Source of the DNA: Roseitranquillus sp963749675
GTDB taxonomy: Bacteria > Pseudomonadota > Alphaproteobacteria > Rhodobacterales > Rhodobacteraceae
Assembly (NCBI GenBank): GCA_963749675.1
Contig: CAVVNT010000001.1
Location: forward strand, 434,001 to 498,000
Direction of reading: 5' to 3'
Length of the DNA stretch: 64,000 bases
The stretch's first letter is position 1. Each line of letters opens with the position of its first letter. The notes under the pieces were generated by a model. That model did not search any database. It had not been told where the DNA came from and was given only the letters and a program-made list of their open reading frames with translations. The position numbers and the translations under genes are program-made. Shown here one piece after another: positions 8,232 through 17,900 of this stretch.

Positions 8232-9338
8232 TCACGCCTCGGGCGTGAGGGCCCTCGCCGATGTGATCGATATCTCGGCCTCCGACAAATCCCCGTCCTC
8301 GAGCTCCGGCACCTGTTGCGTGGAAGCCACCTCCGTCGCTTGGCACAGACGAGCGACGATGGGGTAGTGGTCCGACCCGATATCGGGCAGCACCTCGAAC
8401 CCGAGCAAGCCGAACTCACCCTGATAGAGGACGTGGTCCAGCGGCCAGGTCATCAGCAGGCTGTCGGCGCGAAACGTCGGATACAGGCCTCGTCCGACCC
8501 GCGGGTCGAGAAGCCGCCCGATTCGCATGGCGCGGCGGGTCACCGGCTCCCACGGAACAGCGTTGAAATCACCGGCGAGGATCGTCGGCATCTCGCTGGA
8601 CCGCGCCTCCAGCGCCGCCGTCAGGAGATGCGCGTCGCGCAGCGTCGTCGGTTGCGCCGGCGCCAGAGGCGGGTGGGGATGCAGGCCCAGGAAACGAACG
8701 ATCTCTCCTCCCGGCAACTCGACACCCGTGACGATCGTGGGCGTGTAGGCGTCGAACAGGAAGCGGAACTCGGGGGACACCAGCTTCAGCTTCGAGATCA
8801 GGTGCATGCCGAACGCGCCGTGGCCTTCCGGGATGTACTGCACCTGCTCCGGATATTGCGCCGTCAGCGGCGCGAGGTGTCGATCCCACCAGCGATCCGT
8901 CTCCATTACCAGCAGAAGGTCCGGTTCGACCTCGGAGACGAGCCGCAGCAGATCGCCCGCCCGCTCGTTTTTGGCCTGCACGTTCGCGACCATGATTGTC
9001 AGCGCGCTGCCGTCCGCGCAGCCTTCCAGACCGACAGCCGGTCGCTCAGCGAAGCTGCTGTAGCGGTAGAGCTTTGCCGCGTGGTATCCGAGCGCCGCCA
9101 TCGCAAGAACGGCGAGCATCAAGCCGAACTTGCCGAGGTGCCCACGCATGGCGAGGTAAGCCAGCAACAGAACAACAAGGACGATCGAAAGCTGGAGTCT
9201 GGGGAAGTCCAGGTACCGGACCCACCAGACATTCGTCTCCATGAGCGGCAGGGAAGAGGCGATCAGTGCGATCGCCATCAGACCCGCGATCAGCCCCGAG
9301 CCAATGCGCCGCCATCTGCGCTCGTTGCTCTTCTTCAT
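8232..9338 (-). CDS. Membrane-anchored endonuclease/exonuclease/phosphatase-family protein
   Basis: The start is set at the ATG at 9338, which has a GGAG site. Three hydrophobic segments occupy roughly residues 10-100. An EEP-fold domain follows: IMVANVQAKNERAGDLL, EVEPDLLLVMETDRWW with the metal-binding Glu, GLHPHPPL, ILAGDFNAVPW and GSDHYPIVARL with the catalytic Asp and His. The fold hydrolyses phosphodiesters in DNA, lipids or phosphoinositides; the substrate here is unknown. The domain should face the periplasm if the helices are oriented as in related proteins. It lies downstream of the repeat-protein cluster on the same strand, but 342 bases apart. Confidence 0.85.
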   Translation of the reverse strand: MKKSNERRWRRIGSGLIAGLMAIALIASSLPLMETNVWWVRYLDFPRLQLSIVLVVLLLAYLAMRGHLGKFGLMLAVLAMAALGYHAAKLYRYSSFAERPAVGLEGCADGSALTIMVANVQAKNERAGDLLRLVSEVEPDLLLVMETDRWWDRHLAPLTAQYPEQVQYIPEGHGAFGMHLISKLKLVSPEFRFLFDAYTPTIVTGVELPGGEIVRFLGLHPHPPLAPAQPTTLRDAHLLTAALEARSSEMPTILAGDFNAVPWEPVTRRAMRIGRLLDPRVGRGLYPTFRADSLLMTWPLDHVLYQGEFGLLGFEVLPDIGSDHYPIVARLCQATEVASTQQVPELEDGDLSEAEISITSARALTPEA

Positions 9339-9680
9339 GGCCACGCTCCGCTCGACATGCCTCCGGCCGGTGCTTCCGTGCGGAAGGAGCCGGTTCCTTC
9401 AGAACCCCGCGCTCGTCGGGGCGTTCCGGCCTTTGCAATCGTTCGGCCATTCGCCGACGAAAAACTTGGCTCTGCAGCCGAGCTGCCCTCTCCCTTTGGC
9501 TACTTCAAGACGTCTCCGTCGCGTTTCTGGTACCGGCGACGACGACCTTCTGCTCGCGCTCTATTGATCCATGACAGTGGGCGGTCCCCCGGCACGCTGC
9601 ACCATCCCGCCATCGGCCTCGTCGAAATCCCAGGTATTGCGTTCCCAGGAAACGCGAGGCGGCGCCGCCTGATTGCCGGA
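9339..9680. other. Intergenic region with hairpins, no gene seen
   Basis: No convincing gene is present. It holds an inverted repeat near 9383-9400 (GAAGGA, loop, TCCTTC) and the palindrome listed separately at 9657-9670. It separates the repeat-protein cluster from the EEP gene and may carry the promoter of the latter. Confidence 0.5.
9657..9670 (-). terminator. Possible terminator after the DUF4344 gene
   Basis: AGGCGGCGCCGCCT is a perfect palindrome 11 bases past the DUF4344 stop and is followed on the minus strand by CGCGTTTCC. It can form a short GC stem at the end of the cluster. The U-tract is poor, so it may be only partly effective. Confidence 0.35.
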
Positions 9681-10424
9681 TCATCCTCGAGACGCCATCG
9701 CCGCCTGCCGCACGAAGCGGTCGAAATACTCGTCACAGAACAGGATCCTGCGTTCCGTCCGGCTCCACGACGCGCCCTCGGACCCACACGAGTCGAAATG
9801 AAGGAGCACTGGCTCCGGCCAGTCGAACCCGCGCATGACGTCCGCAATCTGTTCCAGCAGGCCCGCCTTCATCAAATCGGTGGAGTGCGATGCCTTGCCG
9901 TACTGAACCGTCACGTTCGGCGAGGGTGCATCGGTGCTGTGAGGGGCCAGGACTACCTCCCAGCCTTTGATTACCTGCGGCGCAATGTCGGTGCACTCGT
10001 TCGCATCGTGGTCGGAGAGGCCAATCCAAGTCACCACCTGGGGAAATTCGGCCGGATCTGCGCCGTAGAGCAGGCAGATGGTCCGGATCGCTCGCCTGGT
10101 GTCGAGCTCGTGCTCTCCGGCCAGGTCAAATTCCTCCGGCCGCACCTCGGCACCTTCGATCAGCCACGACCGGGCGCGGTCCGTGAGGATCGGCACCGCA
10201 TCGTCGCGCATCTGCTGGGTGATCCAGACCGTCGCGAAGGTGTCGGCGATGTTCTCCTCGTTGCCGAGGACGGGCAGGTCGAACTCGCGGATCAGTGCAT
10301 GCGCAACCTCGTGCAGCAGCACATGACGCGAAACATTGAGCGCGAAGTTGATGTTCGCTTCGTCCGCCGGGGCCGGCGCCGCGCCCAAGGCCGCGGCGGC
10401 AAGAATTCCGTTCATCCAGTGCAT
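9681..10424 (-). CDS. DUF4344-type putative periplasmic metallopeptidase
   Basis: The 247-residue protein has an N-terminal signal peptide (about residues 1-21, MNGILAAAALGAAPAPA region). The zinc motif is HEVAH within VLLHEVAHALIREFDLP, with a downstream NEENIADTF segment that can give the third ligand. This matches the DUF4344 family of putative metallopeptidases. Four cysteines in the C-terminal half could form disulfides in the periplasm. Its ATG is 12 bases from the hlyD stop and the TGAGGAG there serves as ribosome binding site, so it belongs to the secretion operon. A role in processing the exported repeat proteins is inference. Confidence 0.8.
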   Translation of the reverse strand: MHWMNGILAAAALGAAPAPADEANINFALNVSRHVLLHEVAHALIREFDLPVLGNEENIADTFATVWITQQMRDDAVPILTDRARSWLIEGAEVRPEEFDLAGEHELDTRRAIRTICLLYGADPAEFPQVVTWIGLSDHDANECTDIAPQVIKGWEVVLAPHSTDAPSPNVTVQYGKASHSTDLMKAGLLEQIADVMRGFDWPEPVLLHFDSCGSEGASWSRTERRILFCDEYFDRFVRQAAMASRG

Positions 10425-10436
10425 CGCATTGGCTCC

Positions 10437-11738
10437 TCAGGTGTCGCGGTAGGCGCGGTTGAAGTAGTCGACGAGCGGCTTTGTCACGTAGTTGAAGGGT
10501 GTCTGCTCCTCGGTCGCGAAGAAGGCCTCGACCGGCATTCCGGGAACCAGGAGGTCGCCGTCGATACCGTGCAGGTCCGCGCGCGAAAAGGCGATGCGGG
10601 CCTCGTAGTAGTAGCCGAGCGTCTTCTGGTCGATGAAGGCGTCGGCGGAGAGGCCCACGACCCTGCCCTCGACCAGCGGCGTCGCCCGACGATTGAAGGC
10701 GCTGAACCGGAGCGCGGTGTCCTGGCCTACGCGAAGCTGGTCGATGTCGCCGGCATCCACACGGACTACCGCGACCGCGGGCCGATCACTCGGCACCACG
10801 TACATGATTGGCGTGCCCTGCAGCACCACGCCGCGAGGTCCGCGGATCTGCGAGTCGTGGATCGTGCCGGCGAGGGGAGTGCGCACGTCGAGCTTGTCGA
10901 TCTCCTCCATGAGTTCGGCTCGCTTCTCGATCAGCTTGACCTTGTCGGGCTGCAGCTTGCTCAGCTCTTCCATCGCCGTGCGCCGCCGCTTCACCGGCAG
11001 CGAGACAAGTTGGAGCTGCATCTCTACGATCTTCTCATCGAGTTCGGCCCGGTTGGCCGCGAGGCTGCCGGCCTCGCCGATGAGACGAGCGCGGTCCCTT
11101 CGCAAGCTCGAGACGTCCGACAGCTTGATCAGCTGCCGGCTGTTCAACGACTCCGCGTTGACCAGATCGTTTTCGACGAGCGAGACCTGGTCACGCTTGG
11201 CCGCGATCTGGGCCTCGACCGCGACGATCTGCTTCTCGATTTGCGTGATCTTTTTGCGGATCAGCCCCAACTCCTGGTCGAGCGCAGCCAGCCCCTCCCG
11301 CAGCAGCCGCTCTTGCCGGGCGATCGCGAGCCGGGTCGCAGGATCGGACCCGGCGCGTTCGGCCAACGCGTTTCCAATCCTCAACTCAGTCTCATCGTCC
11401 ACCTCGGCTTCCAGCCTCGCGCCGCGAGCGAGCACCTCTGCGAGCTCCCCTTCGATGGTGTTCAGCTGCGAGTGCAGTGCGAAGCCTTCGAACCTAAGCA
11501 CCACGTCGCCCGGTCCGACACGATCACCGTCGCTCACCAGCACCTCGGCGACGACGCCGCCATGTGGATGCTGGATGACCTGCTTTTCGGTATCCGCCTC
11601 TATCCGGCCGTGTCCGACGACCGCGCCAGCGATCTGCACCTGAGTCGCCCAGGCCCCGACGCCGCCGACCAGGATGAACGCCGCCGCAAGGCCGATCAGG
11701 GCGGGCTTGCGATAGGTCCAGGAAGCGTTGCTGACCAT
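10437..11738 (-). CDS. HlyD-family type I secretion adaptor
   Basis: The 433-residue membrane fusion protein joins the inner-membrane ABC exporter to an outer-membrane TolC-like channel, which is not encoded here. A membrane helix lies at residues 10-30 (IGLAAAFILVGGVGAW), followed by the biotinyl-lipoyl-like half (VVGHGRIEADTEKQVIQHPHGG), a long coiled coil (about 95-280), a second lipoyl half (VRTPLAGTIHDSQIRGPRGV) and a beta-barrel domain. I use the ATG at 11738, which has an AAAGGG site; a GTG three codons earlier would overlap the ABC stop by 4 bases. It forms one transcription unit with its neighbours. Confidence 0.92.
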   Translation of the reverse strand: MVSNASWTYRKPALIGLAAAFILVGGVGAWATQVQIAGAVVGHGRIEADTEKQVIQHPHGGVVAEVLVSDGDRVGPGDVVLRFEGFALHSQLNTIEGELAEVLARGARLEAEVDDETELRIGNALAERAGSDPATRLAIARQERLLREGLAALDQELGLIRKKITQIEKQIVAVEAQIAAKRDQVSLVENDLVNAESLNSRQLIKLSDVSSLRRDRARLIGEAGSLAANRAELDEKIVEMQLQLVSLPVKRRRTAMEELSKLQPDKVKLIEKRAELMEEIDKLDVRTPLAGTIHDSQIRGPRGVVLQGTPIMYVVPSDRPAVAVVRVDAGDIDQLRVGQDTALRFSAFNRRATPLVEGRVVGLSADAFIDQKTLGYYYEARIAFSRADLHGIDGDLLVPGMPVEAFFATEEQTPFNYVTKPLVDYFNRAYRDT

Positions 11739-11743
11739 GTCCG

Positions 11744-13426
11744 TCACCCTTTTACCAGTTTGGGAGTGTTCGTCGCGCGAGTTTGCATGGCGGCAAGACC
11801 GACGAGTCGACCGTCGTGCAGCTGAAACTCTCGCGTGTCGGCCGGCAAATCCGCGGCACCCGCGCCAAGGATCAGGATGGCGGGCGCGCCCGAGCGCTGC
11901 CCCCTGGGCACGGCGCACAAACGCTCGACCATCGTCGCGTCCGGCTCGTCTAGGAGGAGGAGCCGCGGCTTGCCGTAGACGGCGCGCGCCAGCGCCACCG
12001 TCTGGCGCTGACGCCGCGACAGGGTCGCGCCATGCGCGTCGATCCGCGTGTCGTAGCCGTTGGGAAGCGACGAGATCATCGCGTGTCCGCCGGCCAGCTT
12101 GGCCGCGACAACGACGTTCTCGACGCGGGCTTCGGGGTCCATCTTGCAGATGTTCGCGAAAATGGTGCCGGGGAAGAAGCCTATGCTCTCAGGCAAGTAG
12201 CCGACCCTGCGCCCCAGTTCCTCCGCCCAGAACTGGCTGATGTTGCGCCCGCCGAGCGTGATGCGGCCGTCCGCAACTACCTGTTGTCCAATGATCGCAT
12301 GGGCAAGCAGTGTCTTGCCCGCGCCTGCGTCGCCGGTGATCCGCGCCACCTGCCCCGGCTCCACCGACATCGAGATGCCGTCGAAGATCATGCCCCGTCC
12401 GTCGCGCCGCTTCACTCTCAGATCGCGCAGATCGAGCCCGCGGCGCATGTCGAGCACTCCGCCCTCGGTGCGCAACGGCAGTGGCACCTTGAGGATCGCG
12501 TCGAGCTCCTTCCAGTTGCGGATCGCCTCCCCCAGCGACGGAATCTTCTTGAGGAACTGCTCGACCGGAAGGAATACGCGCGCAGCCAAAATGAAACACG
12601 CAACCATACCCCCGACAGTGAGCTGGTGCCCGATCACAAGATTTGCGCCAAGCGCCAGCATCAGCGACTGGAACAGCATCCGTGCGAACTTGCTTGCGGC
12701 CGCGAACCACGCGACGCGGTCGTTCAGGACGATGGCCATGTCGCGTGACGCCTTGCGCGCCTCGAGCCATTTTCCCGTCACCGGAGCAGCCATGCCCTGC
12801 GTCAGCAGCGCTTGCCGCGAGTCCCTGATGCGGCCGGTCACGTCGCCCACCGCGCTTGAGGCGCTCTTGGCATCCTCCGCGAGATGGCCGGAGAACGCCG
12901 CACGCAACAATGACAGCGCGCCAAGCACAATCACGCCCGTGAGCGCGATCCAGCCGAGCATGGGGTGAAACAGAAACACCGCGCCGAGAAAGATCGGCGC
13001 CCAGACAAAATCGAGAACCGCTATCAGCGCGTCCGAGTGGAAGAAGCCGCGCAGGCCATCCAGCTCGCGCGTCCCCGCGGACAGGTTCGCCCCGCCCCGT
13101 GTCCGCGTCGCGCGCGCCTCCACCGCCTCGAGGACGCGGGTCTCAAGCCGCTCCTGCAACCGCGCGCCGAAGCGGGCCAGCAGCCGGCCGCGCGCATAGT
13201 CGAAAAGGCCCAGCAGGATCAGCAGCAGGACCACCAGCCCGAAGAGGGCGACCAGCGATTCCTGGGAGCGCGAGCTCAGCACCCGGTCGTAGACCAGCAG
13301 CATGAACATGGGGCTGGTCAGCATCAGCGTCGTGACGAAGAAGCTGAAGACCAGCGCCAGCCCCAACAGCCATGCGCCGGACCAGAAAGCCGCGTTGAGC
13401 TCGTTTCTGCGGTATGCGCCGTTCAT
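11744..13426 (-). CDS. Type I secretion ABC protein with degenerate ATPase domain
   Basis: The 560-residue protein resembles PrtD-type exporters: membrane helices at about residues 15-300, then a nucleotide-binding domain. It has no N-terminal C39 peptidase. The ATPase is unusual. Walker A (GDAGAGKT) and Walker B (LLLLDEPD) are present, but the Q-loop Gln is Glu (GYLPESIGFF), the signature is LSRRQRQ instead of LSGGQRQ, the D-loop is altered, and no H-loop His is found where ILILGAGAAD stands. The frame is otherwise intact and lies in a tightly packed operon, so this is not simple decay. The start at 13426 opens MNGAYRRNELNAAFWSGAW. Its likely cargo is the adjacent acidic repeat proteins. Confidence 0.88.
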   Translation of the reverse strand: MNGAYRRNELNAAFWSGAWLLGLALVFSFFVTTLMLTSPMFMLLVYDRVLSSRSQESLVALFGLVVLLLILLGLFDYARGRLLARFGARLQERLETRVLEAVEARATRTRGGANLSAGTRELDGLRGFFHSDALIAVLDFVWAPIFLGAVFLFHPMLGWIALTGVIVLGALSLLRAAFSGHLAEDAKSASSAVGDVTGRIRDSRQALLTQGMAAPVTGKWLEARKASRDMAIVLNDRVAWFAAASKFARMLFQSLMLALGANLVIGHQLTVGGMVACFILAARVFLPVEQFLKKIPSLGEAIRNWKELDAILKVPLPLRTEGGVLDMRRGLDLRDLRVKRRDGRGMIFDGISMSVEPGQVARITGDAGAGKTLLAHAIIGQQVVADGRITLGGRNISQFWAEELGRRVGYLPESIGFFPGTIFANICKMDPEARVENVVVAAKLAGGHAMISSLPNGYDTRIDAHGATLSRRQRQTVALARAVYGKPRLLLLDEPDATMVERLCAVPRGQRSGAPAILILGAGAADLPADTREFQLHDGRLVGLAAMQTRATNTPKLVKG

Positions 13427-13463
13427 GATACTCTCCCGATTGCCGCCAGGTCGCCCGAAGGGC

Positions 13464-14108
13464 TCACTTCTTATGCTGGGACAGGTTGAAGCTGATGATG
13501 ACCCGCTCTCCGGCGCGGCCCTCCACCTCGCTGAGGTTCGGGGCAACGGAGTGGTAAAGCCAGCTTGGGAAGATCAGCATCTTGCCGGCCTTGGGCGTGA
13601 TGTTGACCTTGGACCAGCAGTGCTTAGGACGCTTGGCGTTCGGAACGTAGCGCGGTTGGAACATCAGGTTCTCGGTCCGCGGATCGATGAACTCGATGTT
13701 GCCGCACTCTTCCGGGACCTGGATGTAGTAGACGCCGCTCCACGCGCAGCCGGGATGGATGTGGGCACGGTTGGCGCTGCCCGGCGGATTGACGATCGTC
13801 CACATCGTGCCGATCCGAAGCTCGTAGTTCCGGTGATATCCAAGGTCGTCCGAGATGAGCATTCCCGCCGTCGCGATGCTCTCCACCAGGTCGGCGTAGT
13901 CCGCATCTTTGTGAAGGTCGTTATGACTGTGCCAGCCGCCCAGTTTGCGGAAGTTCGACCGCTGAATGCCGTCCCTGTCGCGTTCCTGCTCGGCGTAGAT
14001 CAGCTCGAGGAGCCGTGCATTCAGCGCCTCCGCCGCCGCGTGCTGGAACTGATAGACGAGCGTCGGGAAATAGACCTCGCGGTTCATGCAGGAAGCGTCC
14101 ATCTTCAT
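13464..14108 (-). CDS. 2OG-Fe(II) oxygenase family protein (TIGR02466-like)
   Basis: The 214-residue protein matches the putative 2OG-Fe(II) oxygenase family with IHPGCAWSGVYYIQVPEE and MLIFPSWLYHSVAPN as conserved blocks. The first His of the metal triad is in HIHPG, the second in YHSVAPN, and the 2-oxoglutarate Arg is probably in ERVIISFNL. Such enzymes hydroxylate side chains or small molecules using oxygen and iron. The ATG at 14108 has AGGAG 8 bases before it. The gene sits between the acidic repeat genes and the exporter, so hydroxylation of Asn, Asp or another residue in those repeats is an attractive but unproven role. Confidence 0.8.
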   Translation of the reverse strand: MKMDASCMNREVYFPTLVYQFQHAAAEALNARLLELIYAEQERDRDGIQRSNFRKLGGWHSHNDLHKDADYADLVESIATAGMLISDDLGYHRNYELRIGTMWTIVNPPGSANRAHIHPGCAWSGVYYIQVPEECGNIEFIDPRTENLMFQPRYVPNAKRPKHCWSKVNITPKAGKMLIFPSWLYHSVAPNLSEVEGRAGERVIISFNLSQHKK

Positions 14109-14159
14109 CTTCGTTTCTCCTAATTGCACATGCTGAAAAGGTGAGTTCCTGGGCGTGGT

Positions 14160-14177
14160 GCGGGCCTTGCGGCCCGC
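14160..14177 (-). terminator. Stem-loop after repeat-protein gene B
   Basis: GCGGGCC and GGCCCGC pair perfectly over 7 bases around a 4-base loop that reads GCAA on the minus strand, a stable GNRA tetraloop. It lies 40 bases past the stop of gene B and before the oxygenase gene. There is no long U-tract, so partial termination or 3'-end protection of the upstream message is likelier than full termination. Confidence 0.6.
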
Positions 14178-14216
14178 TCCGGCTCTCATTTCACCGGCAA
14201 ATGGCCGGCAGTCGGC

Positions 14217-15221
<1,005 letters not shown>

Positions 15222-15313
15222 GGCAGTTCTCCTGATCATGCCGGTCCCGGCTTGGGCCGGCCGCGCTTCACGAGGGGACTGCACATGCACATCCTCCCAC
15301 TTCTGCTGAGGGT

Positions 15314-15336
15314 GGAAGGGCCGGGATGGCCCTTCC
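15314..15336 (-). terminator. Stem-loop after repeat-protein gene A
   Basis: GGAAGGGCC and GGCCCTTCC form a perfect 9-bp stem with a 5-base loop, 16 bases past the stop of gene A and about 90 before gene B. It lacks a good U-tract. It could stabilise the gene A message or act as a leaky terminator that sets the ratio of A to the downstream genes. Confidence 0.6.
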
Positions 15337-15351
15337 GTTGCGTGCGTCAGC

Positions 15352-16080
15352 TCAGACGGCGAGCGTGACGTCGACGGCAGACAGGGTGAAGTTGCCCTCG
15401 TTGCCCTCGTTGTCCTCGTTGTTCTCGTTGCCTTCGTTGGCTTCGTTCCCTTCGTCGCCCTCGTTGCCTTCGTTGTCCTCGTTGCCTTCGTCGTTCTCGT
15501 TGCCTTCGTCGCCTTCGTCGTTCTCGTTGCCTTCGTTGGCTTCGTCGCCTTCGTCGCCTTCGTCGCCTTCATCGCCTTCGTTGTCTTCGTTGTCCTCGTT
15601 TCCTTCGTTTCCTTCGTTGCCTTCGTCGCCTTCGTCGCCTTCGTTGTCTTCGTTGTTCTCGTTGCCTTCGTCCTCGAAGTTCCAGAAGCTCTCGTTGTTC
15701 TCGTTGTCTTCGTTGCCTTCGTCGAACTCGTTGCCTTCGTTGTCCTCGTTGCCTTCGTTGCCTTCGTTGTCCTCGTTGCCTTCGTTGCCTTCGTTGCCCT
15801 CGTCGCCTTCGTCGTTCTCGTTGCCTTCGTTGGCTTCGTCGCCCTCGTCGCCCTCGTCGCCCTCGTTGCCTTCGTTGTCTTCGTTGCCCTCGTCGCCTTC
15901 GTTGCCTTCGTCGCCTTCGTCGCCTTCGTTTGCTTCGTCGTCCTCGTTTCCTTCGTTGCCCTCGTTGCCGTCATTGGGGTCGGAGAAGCTCAGCTGCGAG
16001 AAGAGGTCTGCGCGCGAGGCTTCGAAAATGATCTCGTCGAGGATCGAGATGTCGGCATCGGCCTGGATCGTGAAAGTCAT
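15352..16080 (-). CDS. Acidic X-[N/D]-E tripeptide-repeat protein A
   Basis: I favour the ATG at 16080, which has GGAG 9 bases before it, over an in-frame ATG at 16095 that lacks a site. The product is 242 residues. A leader of about 35 residues (MTFTIQADADISILDEIIFE then ASRADLFSQLSFSDPNDG) precedes X-[N/D]-E repeats like those of protein B. One aromatic spacer, ESFWNFEDEG, interrupts the middle, and the end is a hydrophobic tail NFTLSAVDVTLAV that could be the C-terminal type I secretion signal. Calculated charge is strongly negative. It lies downstream of the M3-like peptidase and upstream of gene B. Function is unknown; calcium binding or surface coating is possible. Confidence 0.8.
   Translation of the reverse strand: MTFTIQADADISILDEIIFEASRADLFSQLSFSDPNDGNEGNEGNEDDEANEGDEGDEGNEGDEGNEDNEGNEGDEGDEGDEANEGNENDEGDEGNEGNEGNEDNEGNEGNEDNEGNEFDEGNEDNENNESFWNFEDEGNENNEDNEGDEGDEGNEGNEGNEDNEDNEGDEGDEGDEGDEANEGNENDEGDEGNENDEGNEDNEGNEGDEGNEANEGNENNEDNEGNEGNFTLSAVDVTLAV
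15388..15974 (-). repeat. 9-bp-period coding repeat of gene A
   Basis: This is the same imperfect 9-base tandem array as in gene B, with units differing mainly at the Asn/Asp codon (AAC or GAC) and at the Gly/Asp/Asn/Ala codon. Similarity between the two arrays makes recombination between the genes likely. Confidence 0.85.
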
Positions 16081-16196
16081 TTTGAAAAACTCCATTTTGG
16101 TGTCATGCTTCTAAATTGACGAGAAAGGTTTTCCTCGCCCTCTCAAGAAGAATGCACATGCATGATCTTCTCTCCACTCCTCGGTGGACCATGAAT

Positions 16197-17069
16197 TCAA
16201 CCGAGGATCCCTTGCCGGCTTTCCCCCGCAGCGCGGAGGTTTCCGGGAAATTTCAGACAAGCCCTGTTGCAGCGCGGACCGGCGCGCCTCGAACAGCCCA
16301 AGAAGGTGGCCAGCCCCGCGACCGAAATACGGTCTTCATAGACCGCCCACTGAGTCCGGGCGGGCACTTGGCTGCTGCATTCCGACGCCAGCACGCGCGC
16401 GATCGGGTAATTCCATCCGTAGACGTAGGGAGATCCCGGATCGCGAAGCGCTGTATCGAGCGCAGCAGCGTGGCGGCCCAGATAGCTGGCATTGTCTGCC
16501 CGCCATGCCGCCAACGCACCCTCGTGCAGGGCAGAGCGTTCGTCTCTGAGCCACGTGAGAAGCGCAAGTTCCGCCAGAAAACCGCATATCTCGCGAGTCA
16601 GCGGGGCGACGAATTTGCCGCCAGTGGCGGTGATCTGCAGCGCGTGGCCGAATTCGTGCGCCAGTGTGAGCAGGTCTCTGATCCGCCCTCGATAGTGCAT
16701 CATGATCGTGGATCCGGCGCGGAGAGGAACCGTCAGAGGCGGGATGCCTGAGGTGTCGAGGCGGAGGACAGCACTATCCCGAGTTGTCGCGACCTGGGCG
16801 GCCATACCAGGAAAGGCGGCATCAAGGGCCTCGGCCGCTATCCTCCATGCTTCGGCTGCTGAAACGCCTCGGCTCACAGGCGGAGCGTCTCCGATTACAT
16901 GATCCTTCGCTCGGCTCAGGATCTCGGAGCATTGCCTCGCAGTCAGCCCATGCAACTCAAGCCAGTCCTGCAGTGTGTGACGGTGATCGCCATGGAGGAA
17001 CGGCTCGTTTCGGCGCTCTGCGACAGGCGGGTCGGAGTCGTTGATATCGACAGCGGAGGGAACGCCCAT
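16197..17069 (-). CDS. M3-like metallopeptidase catalytic domain protein
   Basis: The 290-residue protein contains LLTLAHEFGHALQ, a HEXGH zinc motif, and PLTREICGFLAELALLTWL about 20 residues later, placed like the third (Glu) ligand of M3 oligopeptidases. Family M3 enzymes are usually near 600 residues, so this is a compact version holding mainly the catalytic part. No signal peptide is seen, so it should be cytoplasmic. An AGGA site lies 9 bases before the ATG at 17069, and the DNA before it is unusually AT-rich. It heads the cluster with the acidic repeat genes, which suggests, without proof, leader removal or turnover of the precursors. Confidence 0.7.
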   Translation of the reverse strand: MGVPSAVDINDSDPPVAERRNEPFLHGDHRHTLQDWLELHGLTARQCSEILSRAKDHVIGDAPPVSRGVSAAEAWRIAAEALDAAFPGMAAQVATTRDSAVLRLDTSGIPPLTVPLRAGSTIMMHYRGRIRDLLTLAHEFGHALQITATGGKFVAPLTREICGFLAELALLTWLRDERSALHEGALAAWRADNASYLGRHAAALDTALRDPGSPYVYGWNYPIARVLASECSSQVPARTQWAVYEDRISVAGLATFLGCSRRAGPRCNRACLKFPGNLRAAGESRQGILG

Positions 17070-17194
17070 TTACGTGGTCCTGAATAAATCAATTAGAAAA
17101 TTAATCTTCCGCGAAGGTGAAGCAGTTTATTGTTTTTTCATATTGCCAGAATCCGCACTTGACAGGTCTACCCTTCGCCGAGGAACGAATCATT

Positions 17195-17900
17195 CTCGGG
17201 AAGATCGGCCGAGAAAACCGCGCCGCGCAGGAGCGCTACCTCGACGAGGGCGTGGACGGCGTCAGGCGCGACAAGACCAGGCCTTCGCGCGTGCCGCCGC
17301 TGCCGCGCGAAACGCGCCTCAAGGTGATCGCCAGGACGGTGCGGGAGAGTCCTCCGAACGCCACCCACTGGAGCCGCTCCGCCATGGCCGAGGCGGCGGG
17401 GATTTCGCCGTCGAGCGTGGGCCGCATCTGGGCGGAGGCCAGTCTGACGCCCCATCTGACGCGGGGGGTCAAGGTGTCGAACGATCCGATGTCCGAGCAG
17501 AAGGTCACCGAGATCGTCGGGCTCTACCTCGATCCGCCGGACCGGGCGGTGGTGCTGTGCGCCGATGAGAAGTCGCAGATCCAGGCGCTTGACCGGACCC
17601 AGCCGGAATTGCCGCTGAAGAAGGGACGCGCGGCCACGATGACACGACTACAGGCGCCACGGCACGACCACGCTGTTCGCCGCGCTCGACGTGACGTCGG
17701 GCATGGTGATCGGCGAATGCCTGCCGCGCCATCGGGCCCACGAGCTCCTGCGGTTCCTGCGCCGCATCCACCGGGCCGTGCCGGGGTCGCGCGAGGTGCA
17801 CCTGGTCCTCGACACCTACGCGACGCACAAGACGCCCGAAGTGAAGGCCTGGTTGGCGAAACATCCTCGGTTCAAGATGTTGGTCCCTGATCATCACATA
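17195..17900 (+). pseudogene. IS630-family transposase, truncated and frameshifted
   Basis: The translation YLDEGVDGVRRDKTRPSRVP, then NATHWSRSAMAEAAGISPSS and, in another frame, MVIGECLPRHRAHELLRFLR and VHLVLDTYATHKTPEVKAWL, is an IS630-type transposase. A two-base loss near 17642 shifts the frame (MTHDYRRHG is expected there). The N-terminal part is missing, and homology stops after FKMLVPDHH near 17898, before the last catalytic Glu. The element is dead. It lies just upstream of the repeat-protein cluster. Confidence 0.85.

Noticed and set aside
8181..11825. A plus-strand open frame of over 1200 codons opposite the EEP, DUF4344 and HlyD genes
   Set aside because: It is a GC-driven shadow: the minus-strand products match known families with start sites, while this translation is Arg/His/Gln-rich and matches nothing.
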